From NCBI RefSeq assembly GCF_001437205.1, contig NZ_JQAZ01000002.1:310001-374000 (forward strand): DNA of 64,000 nucleotides. Reading direction: 5' to 3'. Source of the DNA: Lactobacillus selangorensis (lineage in GTDB: Bacteria; Bacillota; Bacilli; Lactobacillales; Lactobacillaceae). Under the pieces are notes generated by a model. That model was not told the origin of the DNA. It saw only the letters and a program-made list of their open reading frames with translations, and searched no databases. This document shows, piece after piece, positions 18,376-28,098 of the stretch. The position numbers and the translations under genes are program-made. Numbering within the stretch: position 1 is the first letter of the stretch; the number at the start of each line of letters is the position of its first letter.

Positions 18376-20255
18376 CTATTCCAACGTCAACGAGCCTGTA
18401 TACAGCTTGTAATACTCGCCTTTCAGGGCCATCAGCTGGTCGTGATTGCCTCGTTCGACAATATGCCCAGCGGCAACGACCATAATCTGATCGGCGTTAT
18501 AAATGGTCGATAAACGATGGGCAATGGCGAAACTCGTTCGTCCGGCCATCAAATTATCCATCGCTGCCTGGACGAGCCGTTCTGTCCGGGTATCGATACT
18601 CGAGGTAGCTTCATCCAAAATCATAACAGGTGGATCGGCCAAAGCCGCACGTGCGATTGACAGCATCTGCCGCTGCCCTTGTGACAAATCAGAGCCGTCT
18701 CCCTTAATTTCAGTATCATAGCCCTGCGGCAGATTCTGGATAAACGAATCGGCATTGGCCAGTTTGGCGGCACTTTCAACTTCAGCATCCGTCGCATTCA
18801 GCCGGCCATAACGAATATTATCTCGAATCGTCCCAGTAAACAGGTTCGTCTGCTGGAGCACAATCCCCAAGGAATGCCGCAACGCCGACTTTTTGATTTG
18901 TTTAATATCGATGCCGTCATACAAGATTCGTCCGGAGTCAATCTCATAGAAACGATTCAGCATGCTGTAATGGTCGTCTTGCCGGCCCCGGTGGCACCAA
19001 CAAAGGCCATTTTCTGACCTGGTTCGGCGTCTAAAGACACATCATACAGAACCGTATGCTTGCCATCATAACTGAAATCGACATCATCAAACTGGACATG
19101 ACCTTTTAATTGACGATAACTAGCCTGATTGTCAGCTTCTGGCTTGACCCAAGCCCATAACTGCCCCTGGTCATCGGGCACGAGCTGCCCATTCTGGTCG
19201 GAAACTTGAACCAAGTCAATATCGCCCGCATCGATTTCCGGCTGTTCATCCAGCAGTTCGAAGATTCGCTGCGCACCGGCTAACGCCATGATGATTGAAT
19301 TCAGCTGCTGCGAAATCTGGCTGATCGGCTGTGTGAAGGAACGGCTCAACTGCAGGAACGCCGCAATCGCACCGAGCGTTAATGGCAAGGTATGGCTAAC
19401 TGACAAAGCACCGCCGACAAAAGCGGTCAGGACGTACAGCAGATTGCCGACATTCCCCATAATTGGAAACAGCATCGTCGCAAACCCATTGGCACGGGCC
19501 GCATCGGTCTCCAAATCATTATTGTAAACATCAAACTGCTTTTCAGCAGCCTTTTCATGCGAAAAGACTTTGACAACTTTTTGTCCATTGAGCATTTCTT
19601 CGATGTAAGCATCCACGTCCCCCAGCGTCTGCTGCTGGGCTTTGAAGTAATACGCCGACCGGCGGCTCAAAAATCTGACGATGAAGATACTCAAAGCGAA
19701 AATAACGAACGACAATAACGTCAATTGCCAGCTGATGACCAGCATCGCAATCGTAACGAAGGTGATGTTCATCAAACTATTCAACATTTGCGGCAGACTT
19801 TGTGTGATCATCTGCATCAAGGTGTCGACATCATTGGTATAACGGCTCATGATGTCACCATAATCATTCTGGTCAAAGTAACTAACTGGCAGTGTCTGCA
19901 TGTGGGCAAACATCTGCTCACGAATCCGCAGCTGAACACCCTGCCCGACCACTGACATGATTTCAGAGTATAGGGTTGTCCCCAGCACACCAGTGTAGTA
20001 AATCGCCGCCATAATCAGCAGTGCATTCGCCAAAGGCCCATAATCTGGATGAGCCGACTTGGTCAGCGGCACGATATAGTCATCAATCAAACGTTCCAAG
20101 AAAACGGAGCCAGCCACCATCGCAAACGAACTGACGATGACGCCCAAAATAGCCAGCACCAATGAACCACGATGCGAGCTGAAAATCACTTTTAACAATC
20201 GTTTGAAAACTTTGCCGTTGAATTTACCGGCATCGCCATGAAAATTATGATGCAT
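18376..20255 (-). pseudogene. lmrD: LmrD-like ABC multidrug exporter half, frameshifted after Walker A
   Basis: The N-terminal part (20255-18957) has a six-helix exporter domain and Walker A GATGAGKTTIT, then runs into a stop. The other frame (from 18963) has the rest of the ATPase: Q-loop LQQTNLFTGT, signature LSQGQRQML, Walker B VMILDEATSS and the His switch IAHRLST. The total length (1880) is one base short; adding a base near 18964 gives a protein of about 626 residues. Start 20255 has AGGAGG 9 bases upstream and overlaps lmrC. With LmrC it would form a heterodimeric drug exporter; as read, the pair cannot assemble normally. Confidence 0.85.
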
Positions 20256-21984
20256 GGTGGGCGTCCTCCTCTCGTGTCTGCGACTTGTAAATGGCTTGAT
20301 AATCCTGATTGTGAGCTAACAAATCTTTGTGCTTGCCAATGGCTTCAATGCGGCCGTGATTCATCAAGACAATCTGGTCCGCATCGGCGATTGATGCGAT
20401 TCGTTGGGTAATCATGATTTTTGTCACATTCGGCATATCCGTGTGGAATGCTTCCCGAATTGCCGCATCCGTATTCGTATCGACGGCCGATGTTGAATCA
20501 TCCAAAATGAGAATCTTGGGATTCTTCAGCAGCGCACGTGCGATACAGAGCCGCTGCATCTGACCGCCAGAAACGTTGCTCCCATTTTGCTCAATGCGAG
20601 TGTCGTAGCCATCTGGCAATCCCTGGACGAAATCATCGATTTGCGCCAACTTGCAGGCCGCAATCATCTGTTCATCCGTCGCACTCGGATTGCCCCAGCG
20701 TAAGTTGGTTTTAATGGTGCCGGAAAACAGCACATTATTCTGGAGCACCATGGCCACATTGTCCCGCAGTGTCCGCAAATCATATTCGCCAACAGGACGG
20801 TCAGCCACTTCGACGGTTCCGGAAGTTGCATCATACAAACGGGGAATCAGCTGAACCAGCGATGACTTGCCGGAGCCGGTTTCGCCCAGCACACCAACCA
20901 TCTGACCTGATTTGATATGCAAATCGATATCTGTCAATTGCAAATCTTTCGGATCGCCAGTGTAGCTGAAATCGACATGGTTGAAATCAACGTCGCCGTT
21001 TTCAACAGTCATTACTGGATGGGCTGGATTCGTAATGCTGCTGCCTTCGCTTAAGACTGCAACAATCCGTTCGGCGGAAGCCTGTGCAATCGATAATTGG
21101 GTAAAAATCATCGACAGCATCATCAATCCGAACATAATCGCATTGGCATATGAGAACATGCTGACCAATTGCCCAGTCTGTAACTGATGGCTGACAATCA
21201 GCTTGGCCCCGAACCAAGATAACCCAATCATCGTCGTATCAATGACCAGCTGCATCAGCGGTCCATTTAAAGCAACGATTTTCTGTGCTTTTGAGAACAC
21301 ATCGAAAATAGCTTGGGCAGCCTGGTCGAACTTGGAAATTTCAGTTTCCTGACGGACATAGGTTTTCACTACCCGCACGCCCCGCACATTTTCTTCAACG
21401 ACACGGTTCAAACGATCGTAGCGATGGAAAACCTGTTGGAATAACGGACGGGCAAAATGGAGGATTACCCATAATCCCAATGCCAGAAACGGAACGGCCA
21501 CAACGAAGACCATCGCAAGTTTGGCGCTGACGGTAAACGCCATAATAATTGAAAATAACAACATCAATGGGGCACGTACAGCCACACGAATCAGCAGCTG
21601 ATACGCATTCTGGATGTTAGTGACATCCGTCGTCATCCGGGTCACCAAACTAGAACTGGAAAAATGATCAATATTTTGAAACGAAAAATCTTGAATCTGA
21701 TAATACAAATCATGGCGCAGATTACGAGCAAATTTAGCACCGGCGACACTGGAAAACCAGCTGGCACCAGCACCGCTGCCCAACGAAATCAGCGCCAGAA
21801 AAATCAAAACGATTCCCCACCTGAGGATGTAATTCAGATTGCCCGGTGTGATGCCGTCATCAATGATATTGGCCATCAAAAAGGGAATCAGCGTTTCAAC
21901 CAAGGCTTCGGTCGTTACCAGAAGCGGCGACAAAATCGAAGCTCGTTTGGCGTCACGGATGGATTTCATCAAAGTATGTATCAT
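20245..21984 (-). CDS. lmrC: LmrC-like ABC multidrug exporter half
   Basis: A protein of about 579 residues with an N-terminal exporter domain of six helices and a C-terminal ATPase: Walker A GETGSGKSS, Q-loop LQNNVLFSGT, signature NVSGGQMQRL, Walker B ILILDDSTSAVD. The D after Walker B replaces the usual catalytic Glu, which fits the degenerate half of LmrCD/BmrCD-type heterodimers. In-frame ATG 21984 is chosen; a TTG at 21996 is an alternative. It overlaps lmrD. The 5' leader carries an attenuator (see 22044-22177). Confidence 0.85.
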   Translation of the reverse strand: MIHTLMKSIRDAKRASILSPLLVTTEALVETLIPFLMANIIDDGITPGNLNYILRWGIVLIFLALISLGSGAGASWFSSVAGAKFARNLRHDLYYQIQDFSFQNIDHFSSSSLVTRMTTDVTNIQNAYQLLIRVAVRAPLMLLFSIIMAFTVSAKLAMVFVVAVPFLALGLWVILHFARPLFQQVFHRYDRLNRVVEENVRGVRVVKTYVRQETEISKFDQAAQAIFDVFSKAQKIVALNGPLMQLVIDTTMIGLSWFGAKLIVSHQLQTGQLVSMFSYANAIMFGLMMLSMIFTQLSIAQASAERIVAVLSEGSSITNPAHPVMTVENGDVDFNHVDFSYTGDPKDLQLTDIDLHIKSGQMVGVLGETGSGKSSLVQLIPRLYDATSGTVEVADRPVGEYDLRTLRDNVAMVLQNNVLFSGTIKTNLRWGNPSATDEQMIAACKLAQIDDFVQGLPDGYDTRIEQNGSNVSGGQMQRLCIARALLKNPKILILDDSTSAVDTNTDAAIREAFHTDMPNVTKIMITQRIASIADADQIVLMNHGRIEAIGKHKDLLAHNQDYQAIYKSQTREEDAHHAS

Positions 21985-22024
21985 ATCATGAACCAAACCT
22001 TTCCTATTAAAATTAGAAGCTTAT

Positions 22025-22040
22025 CTCGTTTGTAAACGAG
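22025..22040. promoter_or_regulatory. Inverted repeat upstream of lmrC
   Basis: CTCGTTT-GT-AAACGAG, a perfect 7-bp inverted repeat between the leader terminator and the lmrC ribosome site. It could be an operator or an RNA hairpin that masks the ribosome site. Confidence 0.45.
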
Positions 22041-22043
22041 GAT

Positions 22044-22077
22044 AAAAAAAGAGACCCTGCTCATCAGAGATAAGGTC
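22044..22077 (-). terminator. Leader terminator (attenuator) upstream of lmrC
   Basis: On the minus strand GACC...CTC-TGAT-GAG...GGGTC forms a hairpin followed by seven T (22050-22044), located before the lmrC start and after a short leader open frame. This layout fits transcription attenuation of the exporter. Confidence 0.65.
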
Positions 22078-22141
22078 GTTATGTCTTTATTTCACGTGTT
22101 CAGATCTATCTACACACGCGAAGCCACGCATTCGTTAGGTA

Positions 22142-22177
22142 CTAAATTGAGAAATAAGGAACGACCCAACACATCAT
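22142..22177 (-). CDS. Putative leader peptide of the lmrCD attenuator
   Basis: An 11-codon open frame, MMCWVVPYFSI, ending in TAG, lies about 65 bases before the leader terminator. A weak AGCAGG-like ribosome site precedes it. GC-rich segments between it and the terminator (GCGTG/CGCGT, CGTGT/ACACG) could form alternative hairpins. By analogy with antibiotic-resistance leaders, a drug-stalled ribosome here could prevent terminator folding. Translation is inferred only from position. Confidence 0.4.
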   Translation of the reverse strand: MMCWVVPYFSI

Positions 22178-22361
22178 GTGTCAGGGATACCTGCTACTAC
22201 CACTATCAAAAGTATAGCACTTTGAAAATAAATAAAATCATATTTTTCAGAAATCACCGTAAAAAACGATTTAAATCCGTCTTAAGTTTGATTTGCTTGC
22301 TGGTGAATATGTTAAAATCGCTATTAACAAACCAATTTTGAGCATAAAGGAGCTGCAAGCG

Positions 22362-23055
22362 ATGTTTTTCTGGGATCCGACTTATTTATTAGTCATCATT
22401 GGGATGGCGATTGCGGGCTGGGCTTCAGCCTATGTCAACAGCACCTATCGCAAATACGACCAATTCACAAGCCGCAAAGGCATTACTGGGACCGACGCTG
22501 CTAAGTATATTTTGGCACAATCGGGAATCACCGATGTCTCTGTCACCACAATCAGCGGCAATTTAACCGATAATTATAATGGGCAGACGAAGGTGCTGAG
22601 TCTGTCGGAGGCGACGGCCGATTCGACTTCCGTCGCCGCTATCGGTGTTGCTGCCCATGAATGCGGGCATGCCGTTCAAGATCACGTTAATTACCAACCG
22701 ATGCGGATTCGCACCCGTTTAGTACCGGCAGCCAATTTAGGCTCGACGATGGCTTTTCCTATCATTCTAGTCGGCGTCCTGCTCAGCTGGAATCAGACTT
22801 TGATTAACATCGGGATTGCTCTATTCTCACTGGCGCTGCTGTTCCAGCTCGTCACCCTGCCGGTTGAATTCAATGCCTCCCACCGGGCCATCCAAATCTT
22901 GTCTGATGGCGACCTCTTAACACCAGAAGAAGTCCCCATGGTCCGCAAGGTGCTCGGTGCCGCTGCGTTGACTTATGGTCGCCGCTGCACTCGCCACCTT
23001 CCTGCAATTACTGCGTCTGCTGCTGTTGTTCGGCGGCAATCGTAGGGATGATTGA
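22362..23055 (+). pseudogene. YugP-type zinc metallopeptidase, frameshifted near the C terminus
   Basis: A membrane protease of about 230 residues. It has an N-terminal helix (YLLVIIGMAIAGW), the zinc motif AAHECGHAVQDH near residue 108 and two more helices. An extra G near 22976 (TATGGTCGCC, expected TATGTCGCC) throws the frame after GAAALTY. The alternative frame continues VAAALATFLQLLRLLLLFG and stops at 23055, the expected hydrophobic C-terminal helix. ATG 22362 follows AAAGGAG by 9 bases. The zinc site precedes the break, but the last membrane segment is lost. Confidence 0.8.
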
Positions 23056-23103
23056 TAACATGAAACAGATTTCCAAAGCCTGTTTATTCCGGTTAAATTT
23101 CCT

Positions 23104-23150
23104 TCGCTGAATGTCCCCCAATTCGGACTTTCAGCGATTTTTTTTATTTT
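23104..23150 (+). terminator. Terminator after zinc peptidase
   Basis: TCGCTGAA...TTCAGCGA stem with an inner GTCC/GGAC, followed by a long T run. Confidence 0.8.
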
Positions 23151-23169
23151 TATAAGCACCATTGGCTTC

Positions 23170-23185
23170 TGTTTCACATGAAACA
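23170..23185. promoter_or_regulatory. parS-like centromere site, second copy
   Basis: TGTTTCACATGAAACA, identical to the copy at 11513-11528 and one mismatch from the parS consensus. Intergenic, between a terminator and the UvrA-like gene. Confidence 0.6.
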
Positions 23186-23274
23186 TCCCCAGCAAAATCC
23201 TTGCAGGAATAGCATTCAATCTCTAATATGAAGTCGTTAGGTTTTTTCGATATATTCGGATAGGAGGAGTGTTG

Positions 23275-25548
23275 ATGTCAGATTTATTTGCTAAGGGCGC
23301 CATCAGTGTCCATGGGGCTCGTGAAAACAACCTCAAGGACATTAGTTTGGAGATTCCGAAATATCAGACAACTGTGTTTGCCGGTTTATCAGGCGCCGGT
23401 AAGTCATCACTGGTGTTTGATACAATTGCAGCCGTCTCACGGCGCGAATTAAATGAAACTTTTCCTAGTTTCACCCAGCAATATTTGCCGAAATACGGCC
23501 AGCCGGATGTCGATTCGATTGATCATCTGCCGGTTGCCATTGTCGTCGAGCAAAAACCAATCAGCCGGAATTCTCGTTCGACGGTTGCCACATATACTGG
23601 CATTTATTCCGTTTTGCGGCTGATGTTTTCTCGTGTCGGCAAGCCTTGGGTTGGCTATTCAGAATGGTTTTCCTTCAACCTGCCGCAAGGAATGTGTCCC
23701 AATTGCCAGGGACTCGGATTTGTCGACGAAATCGATGAAAGCAAGCTGATCGATCCGAATAAATCTTTGAATGAAGGGGCGATGACTTTCTCTGGTTTCC
23801 AGCCTGGAACATGGCGCTGGAAGGAATATGGCAACAGCGGCCTATTCGATCTCGACAAACCAATTAAAGATTATTCCAAAAAGGAATACGATCTCTTTAT
23901 GCATGCACCTCGTCAAAAGCTCAAAAACCCGCCGAAAGAATGGGCAAAAACGGCACAATATGAAGGCTTAGTACCTCGTATGATGCGTTCCGTCGTCCAC
24001 AGTGCTTCTGGCCGGCACCATCAGGCAGCACTGGCTGAAATTGTCACTCGCAAGCCGTGTCCAGTCTGCCATGGCACTCGTCTCAATCAGGGCGCCCTGA
24101 AAGGCAAGGTTAACGGCCAAAATATCGCCGACGTTTGTTCGATGGATCTCGTCAACGTCCTCAGCTTTTTAGATGGGATTACCGACCCATTAGCAAAAAC
24201 GATGGTTCGGGAATTGCGCAGTATGATTCAGGCTTTAGTCGACATCGGCTTAGGTTATTTATCTTTAGGGCGAGGCACCGATACCCTGTCCGGCGGCGAA
24301 GCTCAGCGCATCAAGATTGCCAAATATCTGACCAGTTCGCTTTCCGATTTAGTTTACATTCTCGACGAACCCAGCGTCGGCCTGCATCCGCACGACATTC
24401 AGCTGATTACGCGTTCGCTGAACAAACTTAAAAAACGAGGCAATACGATTATCCTGGTCGATCATAATCCCGCTATCATCCGTTCCGCCGATTATATCGT
24501 TGAAATCGGGCCGCAAGCTGGCAAAGGCGGCGGTCGGGTTACCTTCACCGGCACCTATCCCGAATTATTAAAATCAGACACAGTCACCGGCAAAATGCTC
24601 CGACAGCCAACCACTTTCAGAACACCTCGCCAGCCAAAAGAATGGCTTACTGTCAATCATGTGACCAACCATAATCTCCATGAAGTCAGTGCTAAAATTC
24701 CGCAAGGCGTAATGACCGTCATCTCCGGTCCGGCCGGCTCTGGTAAAAGTACGTTGGTCAGTGCCTTTAAGCAGCAAGTCGCTGATCAGGATTATATCGA
24801 TCTCCGCCAGGAATCCGTCGGTGTCAACATCCGTTCGACGCCGGCCACTTATCTGAAGATTCTGAATCCGCTCCGCAAACTTTTTGCCACTGCAAATGAT
24901 GTTTCACCCCAGCTCTTCAGTTACAACGGCAAAGGTGCCTGTCCCCGCTGCAAAGGCAAAGGCGTCACCATTACTGAAATGGCCTTCATGGACCCCGTCG
25001 AACAAGTCTGCGAGCTCTGTCATGGCAAACGTTATAGTCAGGAAGCCTTGCAATATAAATACCAAGGCAAGGATATTTCTGAAGTTTTGAACATGTCGAT
25101 CACTGAATCGCTCGACTACTTCAAAGATTCGCCTGCAATCGAAAAGAAAGTCAATCTGCTGGAACAAGTCGGCTTAGGCTACTTGAGTTTAGGCCAAACC
25201 ATGACGACGCTGTCCGGCGGCGAAGTTCAACGGGTCAAATTGGCCTTGGAACTCGATCACACCGGCAGTATTTATTTTCTCGACGAACCAACGACTGGGC
25301 TGCATTTACAGGACACGCAGCGTCTGATCGATCTCTTCGAAAAGCTCGTTGATAAGGGAAATACGCTCATCTTGATCGAACACAATTTGTCCTTGATCAG
25401 TCAAGCCGATTGGCTGGTCGATATGGGTCCCGATGCTGGCAAATACGGCGGCCAAGTCACGTTTGAAGGTACACCGCAAGACAGCATGCAAGATGAAAAT
25501 TCCCGAACTGGTGTGGCCTTGAAAAAGCAAATTGAAAATCATGGGTAA
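23275..25548 (+). CDS. UvrA-like ABC ATPase (UvrA paralogue)
   Basis: A 757-residue tandem-ATPase protein. The first unit has Walker A GLSGAGKSSLVFD, zinc-finger cysteines (CPNCQGLGF, CPVCHG), signature LSGGEAQRIKIAKYL and Walker B YILDEPSVGLHP. The second has GPAGSGKST, cysteines CPRCKGKG/CELCHG, LSGGEVQRVKLAL and YFLDEPTTGLH. It is about 190 residues shorter than true UvrA and fits the UvrA2/DrrC-like class linked to drug tolerance or accessory DNA repair. ATG 23275 follows AGGAGG by 7 bases. No uvrB or uvrC is adjacent. Confidence 0.85.
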   Translation: MSDLFAKGAISVHGARENNLKDISLEIPKYQTTVFAGLSGAGKSSLVFDTIAAVSRRELNETFPSFTQQYLPKYGQPDVDSIDHLPVAIVVEQKPISRNSRSTVATYTGIYSVLRLMFSRVGKPWVGYSEWFSFNLPQGMCPNCQGLGFVDEIDESKLIDPNKSLNEGAMTFSGFQPGTWRWKEYGNSGLFDLDKPIKDYSKKEYDLFMHAPRQKLKNPPKEWAKTAQYEGLVPRMMRSVVHSASGRHHQAALAEIVTRKPCPVCHGTRLNQGALKGKVNGQNIADVCSMDLVNVLSFLDGITDPLAKTMVRELRSMIQALVDIGLGYLSLGRGTDTLSGGEAQRIKIAKYLTSSLSDLVYILDEPSVGLHPHDIQLITRSLNKLKKRGNTIILVDHNPAIIRSADYIVEIGPQAGKGGGRVTFTGTYPELLKSDTVTGKMLRQPTTFRTPRQPKEWLTVNHVTNHNLHEVSAKIPQGVMTVISGPAGSGKSTLVSAFKQQVADQDYIDLRQESVGVNIRSTPATYLKILNPLRKLFATANDVSPQLFSYNGKGACPRCKGKGVTITEMAFMDPVEQVCELCHGKRYSQEALQYKYQGKDISEVLNMSITESLDYFKDSPAIEKKVNLLEQVGLGYLSLGQTMTTLSGGEVQRVKLALELDHTGSIYFLDEPTTGLHLQDTQRLIDLFEKLVDKGNTLILIEHNLSLISQADWLVDMGPDAGKYGGQVTFEGTPQDSMQDENSRTGVALKKQIENHG

Positions 25549-25668
25549 TTGCTGAGCGGCTGCAGCGTCCCTTTAAACGACAAAATTTTTACCTATGCTA
25601 TTTCTGTTTTCACGATTACAATAAGTTTTGGTAACTGCTGCTTCGCATTCAAAAAGGAGATAACTTCT

Positions 25669-25971
25669 ATGATCGACCTAGATAAACCCGTTTACATCGA
25701 CTTCATTCTTGGCGGCGACCTTTTGATTGGCACCGAAGAAGTCGACCTGCATAAACACATCGCACATGCCACTTACATCAGAAGTGAAAACGCCATCGGC
25801 CCTGTTCTTTCGACAAAAGAACGTGGTTATGACGGGCTCGAACATCGTTTAGCGCAGTTTGTCGATGACCCAAACTACACAACACTGCCTGAAATGATGA
25901 CAGTCATCGCCCAAGAAGGCTCGCTGGCCATTGACTTTGAAAGCAACCTCTCGATTCACGTTCATAATTAA
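25669..25971 (+). CDS. Hypothetical small soluble protein
   Basis: A 100-residue acidic protein (MIDLDKPVYIDFILGGD..., ending NLSIHVHN) with no family I recognise. ATG 25669 has AAAGGAG upstream; the open frame extends 40 codons 5' without a ribosome site. It lies 120 bases after the UvrA-like gene and before a strong terminator, so it may be co-transcribed with it. Confidence 0.6.
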   Translation: MIDLDKPVYIDFILGGDLLIGTEEVDLHKHIAHATYIRSENAIGPVLSTKERGYDGLEHRLAQFVDDPNYTTLPEMMTVIAQEGSLAIDFESNLSIHVHN

Positions 25972-25977
25972 AGCGCC

Positions 25978-26025
25978 AAAAAGACCGTTTCTGCATCAGC
26001 ATTGATGCGAAAACGGTCTTTTTTA
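25978..26025. terminator. Bidirectional terminator
   Basis: AAAAAGACCGTTT...AAACGGTCTTTTTT with an inner TGCATCA/TGATGC stem, between converging genes. Confidence 0.9.
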
Positions 26026-26050
26026 GACTCATTGAAAAATCATTTTGAAT

Positions 26051-27043
26051 TTACGCCTGTGCCTGTTTGCGGTATTCGCTAACGGTCATGCCGGTCCAGG
26101 CCGAAAAGGCACGCAGAAACGAATTGACCCCTTGATAGCCGATTAGAAAAGCAATCTCATCAGATGAAAACTGCGTTGTTTGGAGGTAATTTTTGGCGAG
26201 TACTTCCCGCACACTATTGAGTTGTTTCTGAAAACTAGTTTTCTCAGCATGTAAATTACGTTGCAAAGTCCGCTTGCCGATGTTCAATTTGCGGGCCGCA
26301 TCTTCGATTGTGCTTTCCCCTGCCGGTAATAATTCGGCGAGTGCGCTGCGTACTTGGGCGCTGAATGAATCATCGATTTCCAATTCAGATAACCGCTTAT
26401 TCAGTTCCGGCTCTAAATAATTTAAGATGGGCTGATTGTCAGAAATAAACGGACGCATCAGATCACGCTTGCGAAATGCAATCGTATCTGTAGCTGCCTG
26501 GGTCACATGGCCGCCCAGCAGCTTTTCGAAAGGCGCGTCCAAATGCTCGAACGTGGTCGTCACTACAAACGGCGTAATCGTTTGCTGCGTTGCTTTGGTA
26601 ATCAAATTGACCAAGAAAGCGAACTCGCCTTCCACAAAGAATTGAGAAGCAATCGGTGTGCCGCTGGCTGAAACTAGCGTCAGCGTCACTTTATCGTCAT
26701 TGCTCGTAATTTGATATTGGACAGGTCCGATGAGCAACTTATATTCGCTGAGCCGTTCGATACATTTCAATCCGTTTTCACTGCAAAAAGCCGCATAAAT
26801 CGGTGCCGAAAACGACTCGATTCCATCACCAGTGGCCAATTCGAGCGCCGTCTGTGCGTCTGGCACTAAGGTACTAATGGCGTTCATCAACCGATAGTAC
26901 GCCTCTTCAGTCAGATTAATCTGATGTTTCAAAAATAAACTTTCTGGCAGTTGGGCCTTTTTCAAAACCTGCGCCACATTTAATCCGTGCTGCGACAGGA
27001 GTTGCTTGTATTGTCCATCAATCACAAAATGCTTCATGCACAT
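26051..27043 (-). CDS. AraC-family regulator with arabinose-binding-like N domain
   Basis: A 330-residue regulator. The N-terminal region of about 190 residues (LNVAQVLKKAQLPESLF start) is of the OruR/ArgR-like ligand domain type. The C-terminal AraC domain has IEDAARKLNIGKRTLQRNL and SSDEIAFLIGYQGVNSFLRAF. Start 27043 is 3 bases from the SDR stop, so the two genes form an operon and the regulator probably controls the SDR. A second ATG at 27037 is possible. Confidence 0.85.
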   Translation of the reverse strand: MCMKHFVIDGQYKQLLSQHGLNVAQVLKKAQLPESLFLKHQINLTEEAYYRLMNAISTLVPDAQTALELATGDGIESFSAPIYAAFCSENGLKCIERLSEYKLLIGPVQYQITSNDDKVTLTLVSASGTPIASQFFVEGEFAFLVNLITKATQQTITPFVVTTTFEHLDAPFEKLLGGHVTQAATDTIAFRKRDLMRPFISDNQPILNYLEPELNKRLSELEIDDSFSAQVRSALAELLPAGESTIEDAARKLNIGKRTLQRNLHAEKTSFQKQLNSVREVLAKNYLQTTQFSSDEIAFLIGYQGVNSFLRAFSAWTGMTVSEYRKQAQA

Positions 27044-27045
27044 CC

Positions 27046-27828
27046 CTAACCTTTATCGGATTGTTGGTTCGCCACAAAGCCCATCATCATTTTCTTCGGC
27101 ATCATCGGCATCAATGAAACCAGCGGCCGCTGATAGCTTGGCAAACCGGCAAATTCGTTTAATTTTCCTTTTAACATCGCTGCATAGCCATCCTGCGCAA
27201 CCTTGACAGGACTCACACCATGGGCGAACATCTTTGTATGCGTTAAACCGCCAGCTTTGGCGAAACCAGTATCCATGGCGCCAGGCATCAACGTTGTCAC
27301 AGTGACGCCGGTGTCTTTGACTTCATAAGCAATTGCATTGCTTAAGGACGTTAAATAGGCTTTGGTCGCATAATATTCAGCTTGCAACGGGCCAGGCGTC
27401 ATTGCTACGGAAGAGGAAACATTCAAAACTTTTCCTGAGCCGCGTTTTACAAACAATGGTAAGAACAATTTCATCAATTCAGTCGGAACCAGCATGTTGA
27501 CCTTCATCATCGACACATCCTGATCCATGGTGCGTTCGATGAATTCGCCCTGGCCGCCTAAACCGGCATTGTTGATTAAAATGTCGATTTTAACATTCAT
27601 TTTCTGAACTTGATCAAAAATTGTCTGGGCCGCCGTCGGGTCTGAAAAATCAACTGCGATTGTTTCCGCCTTAACCTGATAACGCTGCTCAACCTTTGCT
27701 TTCAAATCGGTTAATTTTTTCGGATTCCGGCCGACCAAAACTAAATTTCCACCACGTTGTGCGTGAATCTTTACGAATTCGTGTCCCAAACCGCCAGTTG
27801 CACCTGTAATTAATGCTGTTTTTGTCAT
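27046..27828 (-). CDS. Short-chain dehydrogenase, DltE-like
   Basis: A 260-residue classical SDR. NAD(P) motif TGATGGLGHE, NNAGLGG, catalytic Ser in LNVSSSVA and Tyr-x3-Lys in EYYATKAYLT. The C-terminal region (ALLKGKL..., MMPKKMMMGF) is typical of YqjQ/DltE-type SDRs. It is the first gene of a two-gene operon with the AraC regulator. Substrate unknown. Confidence 0.85.
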   Translation of the reverse strand: MTKTALITGATGGLGHEFVKIHAQRGGNLVLVGRNPKKLTDLKAKVEQRYQVKAETIAVDFSDPTAAQTIFDQVQKMNVKIDILINNAGLGGQGEFIERTMDQDVSMMKVNMLVPTELMKLFLPLFVKRGSGKVLNVSSSVAMTPGPLQAEYYATKAYLTSLSNAIAYEVKDTGVTVTTLMPGAMDTGFAKAGGLTHTKMFAHGVSPVKVAQDGYAAMLKGKLNEFAGLPSYQRPLVSLMPMMPKKMMMGFVANQQSDKG

Positions 27829-27984
27829 TTTTGATAACCCCCATTGATTGATTATTCACGTCTAGTATACATTGCGCTGCGGCTAATGCCTTAACTGATG
27901 CTTCTTAGTATAAACGGATCTGCATTTTATTAAACATCAATGGGTGTCATCAAAATATCAATTTGTGCCAATAAAGATTCAAAT

Positions 27985-28019
27985 AAATAAGGACCGACCA
28001 TAACGGCCGTGTCCTTATT
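27985..28019. repeat. Hairpin resembling the one at 33116
   Basis: AATAAGGAC...GTCCTTATT with an inner CGACC/CGGCCG stem. Sequence and layout are similar to 33116-33153, suggesting a repeated hairpin element or a related terminator. The remainder of 27829-28098 shows no gene. Confidence 0.45.
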
Positions 28020-28060
28020 GTGTTACCCCGCTACTTAATTTTTATGCATCGGGCAGACAC

Positions 28061-28093
28061 AAAAAGGCATCATCCTCACACTCAGGATGATGC
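28061..28093 (-). terminator. Terminator after TetR gene
   Basis: GCATCATCCT / AGGATGATGC stem; on the minus strand it is followed by CTTTTT. Confidence 0.8.
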
Positions 28094-28098
28094 TCGCT

